Source of the DNA: CAJJBL01 sp964519035
GTDB taxonomy: Bacteria > Pseudomonadota > Alphaproteobacteria > Puniceispirillales > Marisalimonadaceae
Reading direction: 5' to 3'
NCBI GenBank assembly: GCA_964519035.1
Contig: CAZFKZ010000066.1
Location: 1 to 6,820 of the forward strand
Length of the DNA: 6,820 bases
The position numbers and the translations under genes were made by a program. Under the pieces are notes generated by a model. That model made no database searches. It saw nothing but the letters and a program-made list of their open reading frames with translations, and was not told the origin of the DNA. Below, one piece after another: positions 1 through 6,162 of this stretch. The first letter of the stretch is position 1; every line of letters starts with the position of its first letter.

Positions 1-109
1 CTTCTTTTGCAACCAAAGTTCCTAAATCTACCGGGCAAAAACTTTTTAAAGATCCCCCAAAACCTCCAATAGCAGATCTATTTGCAGACATTATAAACAC
101 ATCATTCAT
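1..109 (-). CDS. Thiolase, acetyl-CoA acetyltransferase type (5' part only, cut by window edge)
   Basis: Only the first 36 codons are in the window; the gene runs off the left edge. The translation begins MNDVFIMSANRSAIGGFGGS and continues to LGTLVAKE. This is the classic thiolase N-terminus: a V-x-I-x-SA-x-R-(T/S)-A-(I/V)-G-x-FGG-x-L block followed by a D-L-G-x-L-V segment, as in AtoB/PhaA-type acetyl-CoA acetyltransferases. The catalytic cysteine and the C-terminal His/Cys residues lie outside the window, so activity and chain-length preference cannot be judged. The start is supported by a strong AGGAGGA ribosome binding site at 117-123. It follows the 3-hydroxyisobutyryl-CoA hydrolase gene by 41 bases on the same strand and is probably the next gene of that operon. 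Its likely role is the thiolytic step of isoleucine or other short acyl-CoA breakdown; this part is inferred from context. Confidence 0.85.
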   Translation of the reverse strand, partial: MNDVFIMSANRSAIGGFGGSLKSFCPVDLGTLVAKE

Positions 110-116
110 TTCATTT

Positions 117-123
117 TCCTCCT
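117..123 (-). promoter_or_regulatory. Strong ribosome binding site of the thiolase gene
   Basis: On the minus strand this reads AGGAGGA, the best Shine-Dalgarno match in the window. It lies 7 bases before the ATG at 109-107. It decides the start codon: an upstream ATG at 114-112 is followed at once by AAA TGA and cannot encode the protein. Confidence 0.75.
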
Positions 124-150
124 AAAATATTTTTATTTAAAATATTTAAT

Positions 151-1221
151 TTATAATTTTAGATCTAAATCATCTAAAGTTTTAAAAAAATTATTAACTC
201 TATCATTATCTACTTCTTCTATTGTTGAAGGTTTCCAATTTGGCTTTCTATCCTTATCAACTAGCATTGCGCGAACGCCTTCAAAAAAATCTCCTGCCAC
301 AAGGCAGTTTTGAACCATTCTATATTCCATAATAAGTTCATCTTTTAAACTCATATCTTTGGCTGCTCTAATTTGTTTTAGAGAAATTTTGAGTGAAGTT
401 GGGGATTTATGTTTTAACTCGTCAAATTGCATTTCTATGAATTTATTTGGTAAAGCTTCTTTACAACTTTGAAAAATTTCTTCAACTGTATTATAAGAAA
501 AAACTTCTTTAATTATTTTCTCATTGTCTTTTAGTAAACTTTCTTCGATATCTGGCTTAGAAGAAAATGTATTAATAATGCTTGAGACTTCTTGATTGTT
601 TTTAGGAGAATTAGAAATTAAGCGTTCTCTTAGATTTTGAACTTCATTTGAATTAACAAAGCTAGTTGCAAGGCCTAATTGAACCAAATCATAAGCTTTT
701 AACTTTGCGCCAACAAGAGCTAACCAAGCACCGATTCCACTTTCAAGTTGACCTAATAAAAAACCACCTCCAACATCAGGAAATAAACCAATAGCTGTTT
801 CTGGCATTGCAAACATTGTTTTTTCTGATGCAACTACATGGCTACCATGCATTGAAATACCAACACCTCCACCCATTGTAAATCCATTAATAAGCGCAAT
901 AAAAGGTTTTTTATAGTTACTTATTTTATAATTTAATGTGTATTCATCATAAAAAAATAAACGAGATAAATCCGTAGGAGGACCTCCTAGCTCTAGAACT
1001 TCTTTTCTTAATTTGACAACATCACCTCCAGCACAAAATGAACGGTCACCAGCTCCTTCAATAATTACAGAATTAATGCTTTCTTTTGTTTCCCACAAAT
1101 TTAAATGTTCATTTATTTTTTGAACCATGGGATATGTGAGGGCATTTAATCTATCTGGTCTATTTAATGTTATTATTCCAACACCATTTTCTTCAATAAA
1201 TATTACTTCATCTTCTGACAT
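151..1221 (-). CDS. 3-hydroxyisobutyryl-CoA hydrolase (valine catabolism)
   Basis: A 356-residue protein of the crotonase (enoyl-CoA hydratase/isomerase) superfamily. The family enzyme hydrolyses 3-hydroxyisobutyryl-CoA to 3-hydroxyisobutyrate and CoA in valine breakdown. Oxyanion-hole segments are visible as FCAGGD (62-67) and MGGGVG (116-121). The hydrolase-type signature follows in the MPETAIGLFPDVGGG stretch (139-153). E141 and D149 there have the same 8-residue spacing as the Glu/Asp pair of human HIBCH. The protein is longer than a plain 260-residue enoyl-CoA hydratase because of the C-terminal extension typical of this subgroup, including a conserved-looking MVQNCLVAGDFFEGVRA region (302-318). 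The ATG at 1221 is preceded by AAAAGGT; an ATG 9 bases upstream runs straight into TAA. It sits 24 bases behind the isobutyryl-CoA dehydrogenase gene, which strongly supports a valine role. It is probably cytoplasmic, with no signal peptide. A broader enoyl-CoA hydratase annotation is the main alternative and fits less well. Confidence 0.92.
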   Translation of the reverse strand: MSEDEVIFIEENGVGIITLNRPDRLNALTYPMVQKINEHLNLWETKESINSVIIEGAGDRSFCAGGDVVKLRKEVLELGGPPTDLSRLFFYDEYTLNYKISNYKKPFIALINGFTMGGGVGISMHGSHVVASEKTMFAMPETAIGLFPDVGGGFLLGQLESGIGAWLALVGAKLKAYDLVQLGLATSFVNSNEVQNLRERLISNSPKNNQEVSSIINTFSSKPDIEESLLKDNEKIIKEVFSYNTVEEIFQSCKEALPNKFIEMQFDELKHKSPTSLKISLKQIRAAKDMSLKDELIMEYRMVQNCLVAGDFFEGVRAMLVDKDRKPNWKPSTIEEVDNDRVNNFFKTLDDLDLKL

Positions 1222-1245
1222 TATTTACATACCTTTTTATTAAAA

Positions 1246-2388
1246 CTAATTACCTTTTAATTTTCTTGAAATTATCACTCTCATTATTTCATTAGTACCC
1301 TCAAGTATCTGATGGACTCTTAAATCTCTTACAAGTCTTTCGAGAGGAAAATCTTTTAAATATCCGTATCCACCGTGTATTTGAAGAGCCTCATTACATA
1401 TATCAGAACATATGTCAGTAGCAAAACGTTTTGCCATTGCACAATACTTTGTTGCTTGAATATCTTTTGAATCCAGGCTAGCGGCTGCTCTTAATACCAT
1501 TAACCTTGAGGCTTCTAATTCTGTTGCCATATCTGCTAATTTAAATTGAGTTGCTTGAAATTGATCAATGGACTTACCAAACTGTTTCCTATCAGATGCA
1601 TAGCTTAATGATGCCTCCAAAGCTGCTCTTGCTCCACCTAATGAACAAGCAGCAATATTTACTCGTCCACCATCAAGACCTTTCATAGCAATTTTAAAAC
1701 CATCGCCTTCGTTTCCAACAATATTATCAATTGGAATTTCACAATTATCAAAATTTACCGTGGAAGTATGTTGACTATTCCATCCCATTTTTTTTTCTTG
1801 TTTACCAAAAGATAAACCTTTAGTTTCTTTTTCTATTAATACGCACGAAACGCCATTTGCTCCATCTTCACCTGTTCTACACATAACAGCAAAAACATCA
1901 CTTGTAGGTCCTCCAGAAATAAAGCTCTTTGATCCATTTAAAACATAGTGACTATTTCCTTTTCTTAAAGCTGAAGTTTTCATAGCTGCAGCATCTGAAC
2001 CAGAACCAGCTTCAGTTAGACAATAGCTGGACATTATTTCCATAGTGGATAATCTATTAATGAATTTTTCTTTAATACTTTCTGAGCCATGGGAATCAAT
2101 CATCCATGTAACCATATTATGTATAGACAAATAAGCCGCGGTTGAAACACAACCTCTTGCTAACTCTTCAAAAATAATTGCAGCATCTAGCCTGCTAAGT
2201 CCAGACCCACCATGTTTTTCATTTACATATATTGCTGCCAGACCTAGTTCAGCAGCTTTTTTTAAAGTTTCAATTGGGAAAATTTCATTCTGATCCCATT
2301 CAGACGCATAAGGTGCAAATTCAGTTTCAGCAAAATTTTTTGCCATTTCTTTAATTGCCAACTGGTCTTGGTTATATTCAAAATTCAT
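1246..2388 (-). CDS. Acyl-CoA dehydrogenase, isobutyryl-CoA dehydrogenase (ACAD8) type
   Basis: A 380-residue FAD flavoenzyme that would oxidise isobutyryl-CoA to methacrylyl-CoA in valine catabolism, passing electrons to electron-transfer flavoprotein. Family landmarks are the SIHNMVTWMID stretch (88-98), the flavin/substrate loop YCLTEAGSGSDA (122-133), FGKQEKKMGWNSQ (194-206), RKQFG (267-271), HGGYGYLKD (338-346) and QILEGTNEIMR (360-370). E363 in the last block is the expected catalytic base. SIHNM, the KKxGWNSQ block and the ICNxALQxHGGYGYLKD block match my memory of human ACAD8 more closely than of isovaleryl- or short-chain enzymes. The reading frame extends four codons upstream to an ATG at 2400. 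I chose 2388 because GAGGTG at 2393-2398 makes a good ribosome binding site for it, and because MNFEYNQDQ is the usual family N-terminus. The gene lies 41 bases after the GMC gene and 24 before the hydrolase gene. Substrate assignment rests on similarity and context. Confidence 0.92.
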   Translation of the reverse strand: MNFEYNQDQLAIKEMAKNFAETEFAPYASEWDQNEIFPIETLKKAAELGLAAIYVNEKHGGSGLSRLDAAIIFEELARGCVSTAAYLSIHNMVTWMIDSHGSESIKEKFINRLSTMEIMSSYCLTEAGSGSDAAAMKTSALRKGNSHYVLNGSKSFISGGPTSDVFAVMCRTGEDGANGVSCVLIEKETKGLSFGKQEKKMGWNSQHTSTVNFDNCEIPIDNIVGNEGDGFKIAMKGLDGGRVNIAACSLGGARAALEASLSYASDRKQFGKSIDQFQATQFKLADMATELEASRLMVLRAAASLDSKDIQATKYCAMAKRFATDICSDICNEALQIHGGYGYLKDFPLERLVRDLRVHQILEGTNEIMRVIISRKLKGN

Positions 2389-2392
2389 CCGA

Positions 2393-2398
2393 CACCTC
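2393..2398 (-). promoter_or_regulatory. Ribosome binding site that decides the acyl-CoA dehydrogenase start
   Basis: The minus strand reads GAGGTG, four bases before the ATG at 2388-2386 (six from the GAGG core). The competing in-frame ATG at 2400-2398 overlaps this site and has only AT-rich sequence upstream, so the shorter 380-residue product is preferred. Confidence 0.6.
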
Positions 2399-2429
2399 AT
2401 ATTATTAATGTATTAAATAGATATTAAAT

Positions 2430-4025
2430 TTAATAAGAGTTCAATATCATTTCTGATGCTTTTTCTGCAATCATTAATGTAGGCGAATTAGTATTGCCCG
2501 AGGTAATGGTAGGCATTACAGACGCATCCGCGATTCTTAAACCCTGAACACCTCTAACCTTTAATTCAGAATCTGTTACTGAAGAAACATTTGGACCCAT
2601 AGCACAAGTTCCAACTGGATGAAAAATGGTAGTTCCAATATCTCCTGCAACTTTTTTCAACTCTTCATCTGACTGAAATTGTATACCAGGGGCTTGTTCT
2701 TGTGGATTGAATTTATCCATAGCTGGTTGGGCAATAATTTTTCTTGCAAGCCTTATTGATTGAGCAGCAACAATTCTGTCCTGTTCTTCTGATAAATATT
2801 TTGGATCAATAGCTGGAGCTAATTTAGCATCTTTAGACGTTATGTGAACACTTCCTCTACTTTGAGGATTTAAATTACAAACGCTAGCTGTTAACCCTGG
2901 AAAATCATGAAGTGGATCTCCAAATTTATCTAACGATAAGGGTTGCACATGAAATTGTAGATTTGGTGTTTCGTATGATTCATCTGACATTGCAAACACA
3001 CCTAATTGACTTGGAGCCATAGACATAGGACCCGTTCTTTTAAGAGCATACTCCAAACCTATAGCCATTTTACCCAAAAGAGAGTTTGCTTTTTGGTTTA
3101 ATGTAAGAGCATTCTCTAATTTATAGATAACTCTTAATTGGAGATGATCTTGTAAATTCTCACCAACATTTATACTTTTGACTTTGGTTTCGATTCCTAG
3201 GTTTGACAATACTTTAGGGTTTCCAATTCCTGATAATTCTAAAATTTTAGGCGAACCTATTGAACCAGAAGATAATATAATTTCTTTATTTACAAAAAAC
3301 TTTTCAAATTTTCCATTTCTTTTAACATCAACGCCTATTACTTTATTCTGTTCTAAAATTAAATTATTAACCTCACAATTTTTAATAATATGAAGATTTT
3401 TTCTATTCTTAATTGGTTTTATAAACGCTTTTACTGTATTCCATCTAAAACCAGAATTTTGATTTACCTTAAAATATGAAACTCCAAAATTATTCCCTTC
3501 ATTAAAATCATCTATCTTGGGAATTCCTGACTCTACAGTAGCTTCTTGAAAACTATCTAATATATCCCAAGATAATCTCTGCTTATTTACTTTCCATTCA
3601 CCACCCTTACCGTGAAACTTATTTTTTTCGCCATAGTTATCTTCCATGTTGGTAAAGTAAGGTAAAACATCATCCCAACTCCAACCTTCGTTGCCCATTT
3701 GTCGCCATTGATCATAGTCGTTAGCCTGCCCCCTCATATAAATCATTCCATTTATAGAAGAACAACCACCCATAACTTTACCTCTTGGATAATTCAGAGC
3801 TCTACCGTTCAATCCTTTTTGAGCTGTGGTTTTGTATAACCAGTCCGTTCTTTTATTTCCCATACAATATAAATAACCAACAGGAATATGTACCCAGTGA
3901 TAATTATCACTTCCTCCAGCCTCAAGAAGTGCTACAGAATATTTTCCATTTGCTGATAATCGATTTGCTAAAAGACATCCAGCAGTCCCTGCTCCGACAA
4001 CAATGAAATCAAATTTTTGAGACAT
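2430..4025 (-). CDS. GMC-family FAD-dependent alcohol dehydrogenase (choline dehydrogenase-like)
   Basis: A complete 531-residue glucose-methanol-choline oxidoreductase, the usual family length. It starts with the dinucleotide-binding motif G11-x-G13-x-x-G16 after a hydrophobic beta strand, with E35 in LLEAGG placed to bind the adenosine ribose. GMC signature 1 is at 81-99 (RGKVMGGCSSINGMIYMRG) and signature 2 at 252-268 (SSGSIGSPKILELSGIG). The catalytic His-Asn pair is visible: H469 in FHPVGTCAMG and N513 in SGNTNSPT, 44 residues apart as in choline oxidase (H466/N510, from memory). The enzyme should oxidise an alcohol to an aldehyde with FAD, probably feeding a respiratory acceptor. No signal peptide or membrane helix is evident. 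AAAAGGT at 4034-4040 is the ribosome binding site. It is the first gene of the leftward operon, so the alcohol may be connected to valine or short branched acyl metabolism. The substrate cannot be told from the sequence; choline, alkanols and polyols remain possible. Confidence 0.9.
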   Translation of the reverse strand: MSQKFDFIVVGAGTAGCLLANRLSANGKYSVALLEAGGSDNYHWVHIPVGYLYCMGNKRTDWLYKTTAQKGLNGRALNYPRGKVMGGCSSINGMIYMRGQANDYDQWRQMGNEGWSWDDVLPYFTNMEDNYGEKNKFHGKGGEWKVNKQRLSWDILDSFQEATVESGIPKIDDFNEGNNFGVSYFKVNQNSGFRWNTVKAFIKPIKNRKNLHIIKNCEVNNLILEQNKVIGVDVKRNGKFEKFFVNKEIILSSGSIGSPKILELSGIGNPKVLSNLGIETKVKSINVGENLQDHLQLRVIYKLENALTLNQKANSLLGKMAIGLEYALKRTGPMSMAPSQLGVFAMSDESYETPNLQFHVQPLSLDKFGDPLHDFPGLTASVCNLNPQSRGSVHITSKDAKLAPAIDPKYLSEEQDRIVAAQSIRLARKIIAQPAMDKFNPQEQAPGIQFQSDEELKKVAGDIGTTIFHPVGTCAMGPNVSSVTDSELKVRGVQGLRIADASVMPTITSGNTNSPTLMIAEKASEMILNSY

Positions 4026-4179
4026 GACAAAATACCTTTTTAAAATTCCACTAAAATAAAGAATAATTTTATTAATAATACTCAGATTAAGGAATATTAA
4101 CCAAGTTTAAAATAATTATTTCGAGTTTTTTTTTAAACAGTTTATCATTTAATTTATTGATTAAAAATGAAAGTAAATT
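4026..4179. promoter_or_regulatory. Divergent intergenic region between the valine-type operon and the sulfur genes
   Basis: The 154 bases separate two outward-facing genes, so both transcription units probably start here. It is almost entirely A and T. It holds a 9-base T run (4126-4134), a perfect 12-base palindrome AAATAATTATTT (4110-4121), and an inverted repeat GTTTAAA/TTTAAAC (4105-4111 and 4132-4138). In such AT-rich DNA these could arise by chance. I found no convincing SAM riboswitch core (no GCTAAAG-like stretch near the metY start), although SAM riboswitches are common ahead of such genes. Confidence 0.55.
4075..4104 (-). promoter_or_regulatory. Candidate promoter of the leftward operon
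   Basis: On the minus strand a TTGGTT (4104-4099) and a TATTAT (4080-4075) are separated by 18 bases and point toward the GMC gene, whose ATG is at 4025. Each hexamer is a partial match to the sigma-70 consensus. In DNA this rich in A and T the match is weak evidence; the position is reasonable. Confidence 0.3.
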
Positions 4180-5985
4180 ATGTCCAAAATAAATAATCTA
4201 AAAGATGATGAAGATCTTTTTATCGCAGATATTTTATCTAAAAACAAAACTATTGCCATGGTTGGAGCTAGTAAAAATTGGAAACGACCTTCCAATTTTG
4301 TTATGAAATACCTACAAAAACATGCGTACAAAGTTATACCTATTAACCCTGGGAACGCAGGACAATATATACTTAATGAATTATGCTACGCATCCCTTGA
4401 GGAAGTCCCGTTTAAAATAGATATGGTTAATATATTTAGACCTAGCAAATTTTGTCTTTCGATAACTAAAGATGCAATAAGAATTGGGGCTAAAACTGTT
4501 TGGATGCAGTTGGGTATTAAAAATGAAGAAGCTATTAGATTAGGTAAAAAAGCAAATATAAATGTGATTTATGATAAATGTCCTAAAATGGAGCATTCAA
4601 AATTATCTGGTGCGCTTGGATTAGCTGGCTTTAATTCAAACTTAATTTCTTCAAAGAGACCAAATATAAAAATACCACCTCTTGCATCCAGAAATGGTGG
4701 ATTTGTAAAATCAAATGAATTAGAAACTCTAGCTATTCACGCTGGGACAAGACCTGATGCAGCAACTGGATCTAGAAGCGTACCAATTTATCAAACAACC
4801 TCTTTTATATTTGATGATACAGACCATGCTGCGAGTTTATTTAACCTTCAAGAACCTGGTAATATTTATGGGCGATTATCTAATCCTACAATATCTGCTT
4901 TAGAACAAAGAATAGCAGCTTTAGATAATGGATTAGGAGCTTGCTGCGCTGCATCTGGACATGCTGCACAAATGTTAGCACTATTTCCATTAATGGAGCC
5001 CGGTACAAAAATAGTGGCTAGCTCTAAATTATATGGTGGTTCAATTACTCAGTTTACAAAAACATTTAAAAATTTTTCCTGGGATGCTGAGTTAGTTGAT
5101 GTATCTGACTTGAATGCTGTACAGTCTGCTGTTCAGGATAATTCTGTTAGAGTTTTATTTGCTGAAAGTTTAGCAAACCCAGATGGAAATATTACTGATA
5201 TTTCATCTTTAGCTGAAATTGCACACGAAGCTGGCATTCCACTTGTAATTGATAATACAATGGCAACACAAATTTTATGTCAACCAGGAAAATTTGGTGC
5301 AGACTTAATTATTTACTCAACAACAAAGTTTCTTTCAGGACATGGAAACGCTATGGGTGGTGCGGTTGTAGATATGGGAAAATTCCCTTGGGATAAAGGT
5401 AGAGATTATTCAAAACTAACTTTGCCTAATTCTTCCTATAACGATATTAATTTTTACGAAAGTTTTGGAAGTCATGCCTTTATCAATTATTGTCACGCAT
5501 GCGTATTGAGGGACTTAGGAGCAACAATGGCTCCACTAAATGCATATTTAACATTAATTGGTTTAGAAACCCTTCCATTAAGAATGAAGCAACACATGAA
5601 AAATGCTAAGATAGTGGCTAACTTTCTTAAAAGCCATTCAAAGGTAAATTATGTATCCTGGGCTGGTTTTAAAGAAAATATTCATCATGAATTAGCAAAA
5701 AAATATTTTAAAAATGGTTTTGGTTCAGTTTTTACATTTTCAGTAACTAGCGGATATGAAGGTGCTATAAAATTAGTAGAAAACTGTAATTTAATTTCTC
5801 ATCTTGCAAATGTAGGTGATACAAGATCATTAATTGTTCATCCAGCATCAACAACACATAGACAGTTAACTATCGAGCAAAAAGAAAAATCTGGGATTAG
5901 CGATTCTATTATCCGTTTATCAATTGGATTAGAAAGTTATAAAGACATTATTTCTGACTTAGATGGAGCTTTATCAACTATATAA
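4180..5985 (+). CDS. metY: CoA-binding domain fused to O-acetylhomoserine sulfhydrylase (MetY type)
   Basis: A 601-residue two-domain protein. Residues about 12-145 form a CoA-binding (YccU-like, Rossmann) domain, with GASKNWKRPSNFVMKYL (29-45), VIPINPG (52-58) and YDKCPKMEH (131-139). A linker of about 35 residues leads to a full PLP-dependent Cys/Met-metabolism enzyme (about 180-600). There, Y230 and R232 of YGRLSNPT should bind the PLP phosphate of the partner subunit. D358 (VIDNT) contacts the pyridine nitrogen, K383 (STTKFLSGHGNAMGG) is the Schiff-base lysine, and R579 (IIRLSIGLE) should bind the substrate carboxylate. The family makes homocysteine from O-acetylhomoserine and sulfide, and some members accept methanethiol to give methionine directly. 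The C-terminal part alone matches the usual length of about 425 residues, so the N-terminal domain is an addition. The start lacks a strong ribosome binding site (only GAAAG at 4169-4173). It is divergent from the valine-type operon and lies upstream of a methanethiol oxidase gene. The CoA-domain function is unknown. Confidence 0.93.
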   Translation: MSKINNLKDDEDLFIADILSKNKTIAMVGASKNWKRPSNFVMKYLQKHAYKVIPINPGNAGQYILNELCYASLEEVPFKIDMVNIFRPSKFCLSITKDAIRIGAKTVWMQLGIKNEEAIRLGKKANINVIYDKCPKMEHSKLSGALGLAGFNSNLISSKRPNIKIPPLASRNGGFVKSNELETLAIHAGTRPDAATGSRSVPIYQTTSFIFDDTDHAASLFNLQEPGNIYGRLSNPTISALEQRIAALDNGLGACCAASGHAAQMLALFPLMEPGTKIVASSKLYGGSITQFTKTFKNFSWDAELVDVSDLNAVQSAVQDNSVRVLFAESLANPDGNITDISSLAEIAHEAGIPLVIDNTMATQILCQPGKFGADLIIYSTTKFLSGHGNAMGGAVVDMGKFPWDKGRDYSKLTLPNSSYNDINFYESFGSHAFINYCHACVLRDLGATMAPLNAYLTLIGLETLPLRMKQHMKNAKIVANFLKSHSKVNYVSWAGFKENIHHELAKKYFKNGFGSVFTFSVTSGYEGAIKLVENCNLISHLANVGDTRSLIVHPASTTHRQLTIEQKEKSGISDSIIRLSIGLESYKDIISDLDGALSTI

Positions 5986-6063
5986 TCTTTATACTTAAAT
6001 ATTAGTTCATGACGGTATTTTTTAACAAAATCATAGTTACGGTTTGCGTTTTAAAAAATTAAA

Positions 6064-6093
6064 TTTAGTGCTTATCAATTGAAGTGATATAAT
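6064..6093 (+). promoter_or_regulatory. Candidate promoter of the methanethiol oxidase gene
   Basis: A perfect TATAAT sits at 6088-6093, about 70 bases before the start codon. The -35 region is poor: TTTAGT at 6064-6069 with an 18-base spacer matches three of six consensus bases. A short inverted repeat TATCA/TGATA (6073-6077 and 6085-6089) lies in the spacer and touches the -10 box, where a regulator could bind. Chance is a real alternative. Confidence 0.4.
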
Positions 6094-6147
6094 TTTTGTC
6101 TTGTGATACCCTTTTTAATTATATAAAAAATATTATCTAGATCAAAA

Positions 6148-6154
6148 TAAAGGA
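6148..6154 (+). promoter_or_regulatory. Ribosome binding site of the methanethiol oxidase gene, overlapping an in-frame stop
   Basis: TAAAGGA lies 8 bases before the ATG at 6163. Its TAA (6148-6150) is in the same frame as the gene, so translation cannot begin further upstream. A second ATG at 6167 is in another frame and gives no family match. Confidence 0.65.
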
Positions 6155-6162
6155 ACTTAGGG

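Larger units (their letters stand above)
5986..6162 (+). other. 177-base gap between metY and the methanethiol oxidase gene
   Basis: No convincing gene is present. The gap is AT-rich and has no clear GC-rich terminator hairpin after metY, so read-through into the next gene is possible. It contains a good TATAAT box and a small inverted repeat described separately. A 17-codon open frame (6009-6062) has no ribosome binding site and is not called. Confidence 0.6.

Noticed and set aside
2389..2400. Longer acyl-CoA dehydrogenase starting at 2400 (four extra residues, MRCR)
   Set aside because: That ATG overlaps the GAGGTG ribosome binding site serving the ATG at 2388, and the extra residues do not fit the family N-terminus.
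3178..3393. Plus-strand open frame of 71 codons inside the GMC gene
   Set aside because: It is antisense to a well-supported gene, has no ribosome binding site or recognisable family motif, and its composition follows from the opposite strand.
3785..4006. Plus-strand open frame of 73 codons inside the 5' part of the GMC gene
   Set aside because: It lies opposite the FAD-binding and signature-1 coding sequence of the GMC enzyme and shows no protein family features.
4026..4179. SAM riboswitch ahead of metY
   Set aside because: SAM-II or SAM-V types would be expected in this setting, but I cannot find the GCTAAAG-like core or a GC-containing stem; a covariance-model search would settle it.
6009..6062. 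Seventeen-codon open frame (MTVFFNKIIVTVCVLKN) between metY and the methanethiol oxidase gene
   Set aside because: There is no ribosome binding site, no leader-peptide signature such as a run of one regulatory amino acid, and short frames are common by chance.
6054..6097. Inverted repeat AAAAATTA/TAATTTTT (6054-6061 and 6090-6097) as a terminator of metY
   Set aside because: The arms contain no G or C, the loop is 28 bases, and the same sequence contains the TATAAT box; stability as a terminator would be poor.
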